Part shown: positions 7,434-12,723 of the stretch, piece after piece
How the letters are laid out: each line of letters opens with the position of its first letter
Position numbering within the stretch: the stretch's first letter is position 1
Origin: an uncultured Collinsella sp.
GTDB lineage: Bacteria; Actinomycetota; Coriobacteriia; Coriobacteriales; Coriobacteriaceae
NCBI GenBank assembly: GCA_902496775.1
Contig: CABVCF010000059.1
Location: 1-12,723 of the forward strand
Length of the DNA stretch: 12,723 nucleotides
Direction: 5' to 3'
The notes under the pieces: generated by a model
The model's database searches: none
The model's input: only the letters and a program-made list of their open reading frames with translations
What the model was told of the DNA's origin: nothing
Program-made: the position numbers and the translations under genes

Positions 7434-7880
7434 ATGAAGCAGATCGATACCACCCAGCTCGACATCACCGCCTGTCAGGCTCAGGCTGCCGAATACCACG
7501 CCCGTGGCTTTAACTGTGCACAGGCCGTCGCCTGTACGCTCGCGCCTGCCGTCGGGCTCGATCCCCAGGTCGCCTTTACCCTCACCGAGGGCTTTGGCGC
7601 CGGCATGGGCGGCATGACCGAGACCTGCGGCGCCATCTCGGGCGCCGTGGCCATCATGGGCTTCGTGATGAGCGACGGCATGGAAAACCCCAAGACCAAG
7701 GGCCAGACCTACAAGTTGTCGCGCGAGATTGCCAAGCGTTTTGGCGAGAAGAACACGACGACTGTCTGCGGCACGCTCAAGGGCATCGGATCGGACAAGG
7801 GTCCGCTCCGCAGCTGCCCCGGCTGCATCGACGATGCCGTCGAGATCGCCTGCGATGTGCTAAAGCAGCTCGCCGAGTAA
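7434..7880 (+). CDS. C_GCAxxG_C_C family protein (probable redox or metal protein)
   Basis: Predicted 148-residue soluble protein of the family named for its cysteine pattern. What is seen: ARGFNCAQAV at 23-32 (C28), GFGAGMGGMTETCGAISGA at 53-71 (C65), VCG at 111-113 (C112) and SCPGC at 127-131 (C128, C131). Spacing and length are usual for the family. From family knowledge these conserved cysteines suggest a metal or redox centre, but no reaction is firmly established, so I give none. The start is ATG 7434 with AAGGAGA five bases upstream. An in-frame ATG at 7374 would add 20 residues that run through the leader hairpin and lacks a site. It is divergent from the MetY-type gene and converges on yigZ across a shared terminator region. 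Confidence 0.88.
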   Translation: MKQIDTTQLDITACQAQAAEYHARGFNCAQAVACTLAPAVGLDPQVAFTLTEGFGAGMGGMTETCGAISGAVAIMGFVMSDGMENPKTKGQTYKLSREIAKRFGEKNTTTVCGTLKGIGSDKGPLRSCPGCIDDAVEIACDVLKQLAE

Positions 7881-7893
7881 ACGGCGGCAACAG

Positions 7894-7945
7894 AAAAACG
7901 ACGGCCGGCGCACTTGGGATTCATCCAAAAGCACGCCGGCCGTCG
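7894..7945 (-). terminator. Rho-independent terminator of yigZ, between convergent genes
   Basis: A perfect 12-bp GC-rich stem (7945-7934 with 7910-7899) encloses a 23-base loop; on the minus strand it is followed by G then TTTTT (7898-7894). The same right arm can also pair with AACGGCG at 7880-7886 through CGCCGTT at 7944-7950. No T-run follows on the plus strand, so the plus-strand gene would get at most weak termination. Confidence 0.8.
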
Positions 7946-7948
7946 CCG

Positions 7949-8587
7949 TTAGAACTCGGCAAATTCAGGAGCGCCGACCTCAATCTCCTCGCGCCCCGCC
8001 ATAAGCTCGCGCATCTTGGCGCAAAACGGCTCCTGCTCCCCCGCCTTAAACACCAAATGAATCGTCACGGCATCCGCGTAATCGGTATCCGAAACCTTGG
8101 CACCCGAATCCTGCGCCAAACGAAGCACCTGCTCATACTGCGGATAGGCCACATGCACGTCAACAGGCACGACGCTCGTCATCTCGACGATCTGCCCGGC
8201 CTCCTGAGCAGCGGCCACCGCCGCCTGCGTCGCCGCGGTATAGGCGCGTACCAAGCCACCAGGCCCCAACAACGTGCCACCAAAATAGCGCGTCACTACG
8301 CAGCAAACATTTTTGAGTCCCACACCGCGCAACACCTCGAGCGTCGGCATACCGCTCGTGCGGCTCGGCTCACCGTCATCGCTCTGACGCTCGCGTCCAT
8401 CGACCAAAATCCACGCGGGTACATTATGTCGAGCGTCGTAATGACGCTTGCGAACCATCTCGATAAAGGCATTCGCCTCATCCTCGGACTCAATATGGAC
8501 CAGCTGGGCAATAAACTGGCTCTTGCGGTCCACAAACTCGCCCGAAGCCTCAATATTCGATTGCAGAGTAAAATAGCTGTCCAACAA
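7949..8587 (-). CDS. yigZ: YigZ/IMPACT family protein
   Basis: Predicted 212-residue cytoplasmic protein of the UPF0029/IMPACT family. What is seen: SRK-like DRKSQFIAQL at 20-29, YDARHNVPAWIL at 50-61, SDDGEPSRTSGMP at 69-81 and TRYFGGTLLGPGGLVRAY at 99-116, which are the family hallmarks, followed by the usual C-terminal ferredoxin-like half. Eukaryotic IMPACT inhibits the GCN2 kinase pathway; the bacterial role is not settled, so no reaction is given. The start is one of two adjacent TTG codons (8587 or 8584); GAGGGG lies two bases before the first and five before the second, so 8584 may be the true start. No ATG is available near the N-terminus expected for the family. Its promoter should lie in 8600-8700, where a TATTAT hexamer is present but without a good -35. 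Confidence 0.92.
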   Translation of the reverse strand: MLDSYFTLQSNIEASGEFVDRKSQFIAQLVHIESEDEANAFIEMVRKRHYDARHNVPAWILVDGRERQSDDGEPSRTSGMPTLEVLRGVGLKNVCCVVTRYFGGTLLGPGGLVRAYTAATQAAVAAAQEAGQIVEMTSVVPVDVHVAYPQYEQVLRLAQDSGAKVSDTDYADAVTIHLVFKAGEQEPFCAKMRELMAGREEIEVGAPEFAEF

Positions 8588-8702
8588 AGCCCCTCAACAA
8601 AACTAAGCGCGGCAACAAACAGCCTCAATAATACGGCAAAGACAGCACCGTTGCCCTCGCCAACAAGAACGGAAACGCCAATGATACCGTCACCAACAGG
8701 GA

Positions 8703-8809
8703 GAACCCGTCAGCGCGAGCAAGGTGCCTTGAAAAACGAGGGCATTGACCTTATGGTCATGCCCTAAGGCTTGAAAGGCAGATTGCCGCGCTGACGGGTT
8801 CGCAGCGTC
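8703..8809 (+). ncRNA. Candidate structured RNA or hairpin element, copy A
   Basis: A nested fold: closing helix of 14 perfect pairs (8703-8716 with 8788-8801); GCAA/TTGC (8719-8722 with 8783-8786); a 2x2 purine-rich internal loop; TGCCTT/AAGGCA (8725-8730 with 8775-8780); an asymmetric loop containing GAAA; and an apical hairpin (8740-8750 with 8755-8764, one bulged T, TTAT loop). GCAGCGTC follows the closing helix directly. The same architecture recurs at 11814-11919 with compensated changes. Strand is inferred from one wobble in copy B that would be an A.C mismatch on the other strand. It lies between yigZ and rnpB. On the plus strand its 3' end would face the rnpB 3' end nine bases away; on the minus strand it would be a trailer of rnpB or leader of yigZ. 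Function unknown. Confidence 0.65.
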
Positions 8810-8817
8810 AACATAGT

Positions 8818-9182
8818 TGCCGAGTGGGCCTATAAGCCGGGTTCTGTCGTGAACGGTCATTTATCTTGTCTGCACGTTACCGTGCAGCTCCACGCACGCT
8901 ACCCGAACGCGGACCGGGCCGGCCCATAGCGTTCCTATTCGCGCTTGCTCCGGATGGGGCTTGCCAAGCCGCCGTGTTGCCACGACGCTGGTGGTCTCTT
9001 ACACCACCGTTTCAGCTTTTCCCTTTACGCCTTGCGGCGCAGGTGGGAGTCTTCTTTTCTGCGGCGCTTTCCGTCGGATCACTCCGCCCGGCCGTTAGCC
9101 GGCATCCCGCCCTCTGGAGCCCGGACTTTCCTCACGCGTGCCGCAAGCAGCACATCGCGCGACCGTCTGGCCCACTCAGCAG
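8818..9182 (-). ncRNA. rnpB: RNase P RNA, bacterial type A-like
   Basis: The catalytic RNA of RNase P, which trims the 5' ends of tRNA precursors. What is seen, on the minus strand: the universally conserved GAGGAAAGTCCGGGCTCC at 9134-9117 and, near the 3' end, ACAGAACCCGGCTTATAGGC (about 8847-8828). The ends are set by helix P1, in which GCTGAGTGGGCC (9180-9169) pairs with GGCCCACTCGGC (8830-8819). The length of about 365 bases is normal. The 5' and 3' ends are good to a few bases. I see no intrinsic terminator with a T-run behind it; structured element A starts nine bases past its 3' end. Confidence 0.96.
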
Positions 9183-9188
9183 TGCAAG

Positions 9189-9215
9189 AGTGTAGCACAC
9201 CGTTGTCACAGGCAA
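9189..9215 (-). promoter_or_regulatory. Candidate promoter of rnpB
   Basis: On the minus strand TTGCCT (9215-9210) and TACACT (9194-9189) are separated by 15 bases, short of the ideal 17. The -10 sits 6-9 bases before the predicted RNase P RNA 5' end, which is the correct distance and the main support. Confidence 0.5.
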
Positions 9216-9343
9216 TGGCACAACACAAGCGTTCGACACGATAAACCAAGAACCACGCCATGCAGTACAATAGTATCGTCGATGGGCAACGTCGTCAGTC
9301 GAGACGCGACCGCGCTCCGCACCCCTCCGTCTACTCGGTGCGT

Positions 9344-9380
9344 TCCCGCCTCCTCCCCGAGGCGGGATGTCGGCATTTTT
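9344..9380 (+). other. Stable hairpin followed by a spaced T-run in the rnpB-rpsA gap
   Basis: A perfect 9-bp stem (9344-9352 with 9359-9367, CTCCCC loop) is followed, after eight bases, by TTTTT at 9376-9380. The T-run is too far away for a standard plus-strand terminator, and there is no T-run on the minus side. A TACAAT at 9265-9270 could begin a short plus-strand transcript ending here, but no -35 supports it. The rest of the gap 9216-9462 shows nothing I can support: open frames there are short and lack ribosome sites. Confidence 0.3.
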
Positions 9381-9462
9381 CATGCACTGACAACCCAATA
9401 GCCCGTGAACAGCCTAGGCGGCATTGCACACGGGCAGCATCGCGCATCTCGGCAGGAAATGC

Positions 9463-9494
9463 AAAAAGGGACCCGTCCATTGCGGACGGATCCC
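9463..9494 (-). terminator. Rho-independent terminator of rpsA
   Basis: On the minus strand an 11-bp stem (9494-9484 with 9478-9468, one U.G) encloses the five-base loop GCAAT and is followed at once by TTTTT (9467-9463). It lies 26 bases past the rpsA stop. Confidence 0.88.
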
Positions 9495-9520
9495 CTAAAA
9501 CAAGTGATCGTCAAACCGAT

Positions 9521-10687
9521 TTATTCGGCGTCGGTCTCCTCGTCCTTCTTCTCGGAAGGAAGCGGGGTAACCTCGATCTCGACGCCCAGAGTCTCAGCAG
9601 CGGACTTCATGGACAGGGAGATACGACGACGGTCGAGGTCGATCTCCATGACCTTGACCTGAACCTTGTCGCCCACGTGGGTGACCTGAGAAGGCTGATC
9701 GACGTGCTTGTTGGCCATCTCGGAGATGTGCACCAGGCCCTCGATGCCCTCGCCCAGGTCGACGAAAGCGCCGAACGGGACAAGCTTGGTCACAGTGCCC
9801 TCGACGATAGCGCCGACGGGGTACTTCTTGACCAGTGCGCGCCACGGATCCTCGGTGGTCTGCTTGAGACCCAGGGAGATGCGCTCGCGGTTGAGATCGA
9901 CGTCGAGAACCTCGACCTCGACCTCCTGGCCGACCTTGACAACCTCGGAAGGATGGTTGACGTGGTTCCAGGAGAGCTCGGAGATGTGGATGAGGCCATC
10001 GATACCGCCGAGGTCAACGAAGGCGCCGAAGTCGACGATGGAGGAAACGGTGCCCTGGAGACGCATGCCAGACTTGAGCTTGGACAGGATCTCGGAGCGC
10101 TCGGCCTTACGGGACTCCTCGAGCACGACGCGACGGGAGAGGACGACGTTGTTGCGGTTGCGGTCCATCTCGATGACGCGGGCCTCGATGCGGGTGCCCA
10201 TGTAGGAGGTGAGGTCCTTGACGCGACGGAGGTCGACGAGGGAAGCGGGCAGGAAGCCACGCAGGCCGATGTCGAGGATCAGGCCGCCCTTGACAACCTC
10301 GATAACCTCGCCCTCGACGTTCTCGCCGGAGTTGAACTTCTCCTCGATGCGGTTCCAAGCACGCTCGTACTCGGCACGCTTCTTGGACAGGACCAGACGA
10401 CCGTCCTTGTCCTCCTTCTGGAGAACCAGAGCCTCGATGGGATCACCGAGTGCAACGATGTCTGCAGGGTTAGCGTCCTTACGGATGGACAGCTCGCGGA
10501 CCGGGATAACGCCCTCGGACTTGAATCCGATGTCAACGAGCACCTCGTCATGCTCGATCTTAACGACAGTGCCGTTAACGAGATCGCCCTCATCAAAGTC
10601 GGTAATCGTACCGTCGATGAGGTTGTTCATCTCCTCCTCGTTGACATCGTCAAGAGAGAAAATGGACGAGTTCTGAATCTCACTCAA
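9521..10687 (-). CDS. rpsA: 30S ribosomal protein S1 (four S1 domains)
   Basis: Predicted 388-residue RNA-binding protein that helps mRNA load onto the 30S subunit. What is seen: four S1 domains at roughly 34-103, 121-186, 207-276 and 292-362. The last two are the most canonical (VDFGAFVDLGGIDGLIHISE at 218-237 and VPFGAFVDLGEGIEGLVHIS at 303-322). The tail from 363 is acidic. The protein has fewer domains than the six of E. coli S1, as is usual in Gram-positive lineages. The start is TTG 10687, with AAAGGGG seven bases upstream; the next in-frame methionine (20) would cut conserved N-terminal sequence and lacks a site. The gene has its own promoter candidate, leader of about 125 bases and terminator. 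A leader hairpin may cover the ribosome site. Confidence 0.95.
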   Translation of the reverse strand: MSEIQNSSIFSLDDVNEEEMNNLIDGTITDFDEGDLVNGTVVKIEHDEVLVDIGFKSEGVIPVRELSIRKDANPADIVALGDPIEALVLQKEDKDGRLVLSKKRAEYERAWNRIEEKFNSGENVEGEVIEVVKGGLILDIGLRGFLPASLVDLRRVKDLTSYMGTRIEARVIEMDRNRNNVVLSRRVVLEESRKAERSEILSKLKSGMRLQGTVSSIVDFGAFVDLGGIDGLIHISELSWNHVNHPSEVVKVGQEVEVEVLDVDLNRERISLGLKQTTEDPWRALVKKYPVGAIVEGTVTKLVPFGAFVDLGEGIEGLVHISEMANKHVDQPSQVTHVGDKVQVKVMEIDLDRRRISLSMKSAAETLGVEIEVTPLPSEKKDEETDAE

Positions 10688-10691
10688 AGGT

Positions 10692-10716
10692 GGACCCCTT
10701 TCGAACTACGGGGCCC
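10692..10716 (-). promoter_or_regulatory. rpsA: Leader hairpin that may hide the rpsA ribosome site
   Basis: On the minus strand GGGCCCC (10716-10710) can pair with GGGGTCC (10698-10692), seven pairs with one G.U, across an 11-base loop. The second arm contains the GGGG of the rpsA Shine-Dalgarno region, so the stem would block it. S1 is known in other bacteria to repress its own translation; the link here is inference. Confidence 0.45.
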
Positions 10717-10818
10717 CGATTGCTAGGACCTACAGAAGGGTGCGACAAGCACACAACGTTTAGGAACACTCGGGAGCCGACAGATACTAATGTGACGCTT
10801 ATGCAATCACGTTCGTAT

Positions 10819-10866
10819 AGGTTACGGGGAAATGGGTTCGATTTCAAGCGTGAACTGCGTTTTTTT
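10819..10866 (-). promoter_or_regulatory. rpsA: Candidate strong promoter of rpsA with an upstream A-tract
   Basis: On the minus strand TTGAAA (10847-10842) and TAACCT (10824-10819) are 17 bases apart, and a run of seven A (10866-10860) sits 12 bases upstream of the -35, in UP-element position. This fits a highly expressed ribosomal gene and gives a leader of about 125 bases. Confidence 0.6.
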
Positions 10867-11003
10867 ACTCGTGTGAAGACTTTTTCGTAATCTTATGGAC
10901 AGCGGTCTCCACAACTTGACGATAAGCAGTTTGCCCATACGCCTTTGAGGTAAAGTATCCGGAGCCAACGATTCTGGAACGATTTATCGAGAAAGGTGCC
11001 CAC

Positions 11004-11762
11004 GTGCTCAAAGCAGTCGTTTTCGATATGGACGAAACGCTTCTTAGCATCAACCTCAACGCATTCATCCTTCGCTATTTTAAGGATGTCTCGTCGATGC
11101 TCGCAGACATCGGGCGACGCAGCCGCGGTGGCACAATGGCACGCCTCGGCACCATCTTGGTCGACCTCAACGCCAACCGCCGAAGCGGCACGGATAATCG
11201 CACCAATCTTGAGTTCTACCAAGAAGAGGTTGAGCGCCGGTGCGGCATTTGCCTCTCGGACCCACTCATCTACGAGGCGTTTACCTACTACGATCGTGAA
11301 GTCCTGCCGTACAAGAACGACGATGTCATCAACGCCCACGCCATGCCGGGCGCACACGCCGCGCTTCAGGCCGTACAGGACGCAGGACTGCGCTGCGCGC
11401 TCTTCACCAACCCCAGCTTTCCGCAGGGGGCCATCGAGTGCCGCATGGGTTGGGGCGACCTGGCCGACGCTCCCTTTGAGCTCGTCACGCACATGGGAAA
11501 CGCCACCCGCTGCAAGCCCGATGCCACCTACTATCTAGAGCAGCTTCAGGTGATGGGGCTCGAGCCGCACGAGGTCCTCATGGTGGGCAACGATCCCAAG
11601 CGCGACTTCCCCAGCCCCGCCTGCGGCATTCAGACTGCCTATGTAGGCCAGGGCAAGCCCAGCCGAGCCACCTGGCGCGGAACCATGGAAGACTTCGCCC
11701 GCGACTTTAACGCCGTAGTAGAAGCCTTCTACGAACACCAAGTAGCCGACGAACTGTCATAG
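11004..11762 (+). CDS. HAD-superfamily hydrolase (phosphatase-like)
   Basis: Predicted 252-residue cytoplasmic hydrolase. What is seen: motif I FDMDETLL at 7-14 (nucleophile D8, acid/base D10); motif II LFTNPS at 133-138 (T135); motif III lysine K171 in CKPDATYY; and motif IV VGNDPKRD at 194-201 (D197, D201). Residues about 15-115 form a helical C1-type cap. The substrate is probably a small phosphorylated metabolite but cannot be told. The start is GTG 11004 with GAAAGGTG five bases upstream; no ATG lies before motif I. It is divergent from rpsA across 316 bases, most of which is the rpsA leader and promoter. On the plus side, a TTGACG at 10917-10922 is a possible -35 without a convincing partner. 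Structured element copy B begins 51 bases after the stop. Confidence 0.9.
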   Translation: MLKAVVFDMDETLLSINLNAFILRYFKDVSSMLADIGRRSRGGTMARLGTILVDLNANRRSGTDNRTNLEFYQEEVERRCGICLSDPLIYEAFTYYDREVLPYKNDDVINAHAMPGAHAALQAVQDAGLRCALFTNPSFPQGAIECRMGWGDLADAPFELVTHMGNATRCKPDATYYLEQLQVMGLEPHEVLMVGNDPKRDFPSPACGIQTAYVGQGKPSRATWRGTMEDFARDFNAVVEAFYEHQVADELS

Positions 11763-11813
11763 GACCCCTCGCTCCAAACAAAATGGCACCGCAGGTTGAG
11801 CACAAGTCAGCGA

Positions 11814-11919
11814 AAATGCCCCTAAGCGAGCAATGTGCCTTGAAAGAGGAGGGCATAGGCCTTCTGGCCATGCCCGACGATTGAAAGGCAGATTGCCGCT
11901 TAGGGGCGTTTGCAGCGTC
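11814..11919 (+). ncRNA. Candidate structured RNA or hairpin element, copy B
   Basis: It has the same architecture as copy A. The closing helix is 14 pairs (11814-11827 with 11898-11911, one U.G); then come GCAA/TTGC (11830-11833 with 11893-11896), TGCCTT/AAGGCA (11836-11841 with 11885-11890) and an apical hairpin (11851-11861 with 11866-11875, one bulged A, TTCT loop). GCAGCGTC (11912-11919) again follows the closing helix directly. A 17-base block (11881-11897) is identical to 8771-8787 in copy A, and 26 of 29 bases match between 11828-11856 and 8717-8745. On the plus strand it would be in the 3' region of the HAD gene; no T-run makes it a terminator. Confidence 0.65.
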
Positions 11920-11924
11920 GACTG

Positions 11925-11952
11925 GTTACGCGGTTTGGTAAAACCGCGTAAC
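11925..11952 (-). other. 12-bp hairpin overlapping the end of the UPF0597 gene
   Basis: Perfect 12-base arms (11925-11936 and 11941-11952) enclose a 4-base loop. The right arm ends in the last base of the UPF0597 stop codon. On the minus strand the stem follows the stop immediately but no T-run comes after it, so it may be a 3'-end-protecting stem or a non-canonical terminator. Confidence 0.55.
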
Positions 11953-12723
11953 TAGCACACCTGCGTTTTGCCGATCATGATGTTGAGGATCTCGACGTCG
12001 GTATCTTTCATGCCCACGCGGCCTACGTAGCCCATGCTGGCAATCGTCTGCTCGACGGTATCCTGGATCAGGCCCTCGCCGGCACGGAAGCCGCGGCCCT
12101 GCATGGCCATATCGTGGCCCAGAATCGCCGCATCAACGGCAGCCGAGATCTTGGCGGCACAGCTCGCCTTGGCGCCGTCGCACACGATGCCGCCCACGTT
12201 GCCAAGCGTATTCGAGACCGTCGCGCCAATCTGCTCGCGCGTGCCACCGCACAGCCAGGTAATCGCAGCGCCGGCACCGCACGCGGCGCAAATAGCACCG
12301 CAAAACGCCGAGAGCGCACCAATATAGCTCTTGATATGCACGGCGATAAGATCGGACAGCATCACGGCGCGCACCAGGCGCTCGTGGTCGCAGCGCAGGT
12401 ACTCGGCATACTCCATGACGGGCAATGCGCAGGTAATGCCCTGATTGCCCGAGCCGCACACAATGGCGACCGGCAGCGCGCAGCCGTTCATGCGGGCGTC
12501 GGACCCGGCGGCCGCACGGGCACGGGCACGGCAGGCGACGTCATCGGCACGAGCACCCAGCAGCGTACGACCCACCTCGGCGCCCCAAGCGTGCGCAAGG
12601 CCCTCGGCACTGATTGCGCCATTCAGCTCAATCTGACGCTCAACGGCAGCGCGGGCGTCCTCAATGTCACCGTCCTCGATAAAGTCGATGATGGACTCAA
12701 TGCTCATAGGGGCATCGGCCTTA
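11952..12723 (-). CDS. UPF0597/CyuA-type L-cysteine desulfidase or serine-dehydratase-like protein, C-terminal part
   Basis: The reading frame is open to base 12723, so about 257 C-terminal codons are visible of a protein usually near 430 residues. What is seen: VAIVCGSGNQGITCALPVME, SAFCGAICAACGAGAAITW and GIVCDGAKASCAAKI, which match the UPF0597 family (E. coli YhaM/CyuA) related to the alpha part of iron-sulphur L-serine dehydratases. The cysteines in the last two motifs are candidates for an [4Fe-4S] cluster. From family knowledge, the likely reaction is breakdown of L-cysteine to pyruvate, ammonia and sulfide, or a related deamination; I cannot choose. An in-frame ATG at 12707 is internal: upstream codons (K-A-D-A-P) continue the frame and it has no good ribosome site. 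The gene ends at TAG beside a 12-bp hairpin. Confidence 0.9.
   Translation of the reverse strand, partial: KADAPMSIESIIDFIEDGDIEDARAAVERQIELNGAISAEGLAHAWGAEVGRTLLGARADDVACRARARAAAGSDARMNGCALPVAIVCGSGNQGITCALPVMEYAEYLRCDHERLVRAVMLSDLIAVHIKSYIGALSAFCGAICAACGAGAAITWLCGGTREQIGATVSNTLGNVGGIVCDGAKASCAAKISAAVDAAILGHDMAMQGRGFRAGEGLIQDTVEQTIASMGYVGRVGMKDTDVEILNIMIGKTQVC

Noticed and set aside
8296..8628. Hydrophobic minus-strand frame overlapping the yigZ start
   Set aside because: The hydrophobic stretch is short, then becomes the out-of-frame shadow of yigZ, and no ribosome site precedes it.
9260..10726. Plus-strand open frame of 488 codons rich in Asp, Leu and Val, opposite rpsA
   Set aside because: It is the antisense of a clear four-domain S1 gene, low in sequence complexity, and has no ribosome site. 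GC-rich codon bias keeps the opposite frame open.
1..12723. CRISPR array, tRNA genes, insertion sequences or prophage genes
   Set aside because: I saw no regularly spaced repeats, no cloverleaf with a TTCRA-type T-loop and acceptor pairing, and no transposase, integrase or phage-like product.

Overview
The window is GC-rich, gene-dense bacterial chromosome. Short intergenic gaps, strong GGAGG-type ribosome sites, some TTG/GTG starts, a bacterial RNase P RNA and the gene mix (sycA-type ClC, C_GCAxxG_C_C protein, MetY, UPF0597 cysteine desulfidase) fit a gut anaerobe of the Coriobacteriia. Collinsella is my best guess, made from general resemblance and not from a search.

Left part (1-3260): the N-terminal 167 codons of moeA run off the left edge on the minus strand. 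Divergent from it are a ClC-family anion transporter and a diacylglycerol-kinase-family lipid kinase on the plus strand. A 67-nt imperfect palindrome follows.

Middle (3270-7201), all minus strand: a small GGQ release-factor-like rescue protein set between two palindromes, xanthine phosphoribosyltransferase (xpt), a DHA2-type MFS exporter, and a MetY-type sulfhydrylase with its own intrinsic terminator.

Right-middle (7434-9182): a plus-strand C_GCAxxG_C_C protein with a leader hairpin, then convergent yigZ. Further right are a structured intergenic element (copy A) and rnpB on the minus strand. Right part (9463-12723): rpsA (four S1 domains) on the minus strand, with terminator, leader hairpin and promoter all visible; a divergent HAD phosphatase on the plus strand; structured element copy B; a 12-bp hairpin; and the C-terminal part of a UPF0597/CyuA-type gene that runs off the right edge.

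The most interesting signal is the pair of about 106-nt elements at 8703-8809 and 11814-11919. They share long identical blocks. Their 14-bp closing helices differ at 8 of 14 positions, yet 7 of those are fully compensated and the eighth becomes U.G. One more compensated pair lies in the apical hairpin. This is strong evidence within the window for a conserved RNA (or single-stranded DNA) fold, more likely on the plus strand, whose function I cannot name. The two GGGAC-cored palindromes around the release-factor gene and the hairpin that may cover the rpsA ribosome site are secondary points of interest.
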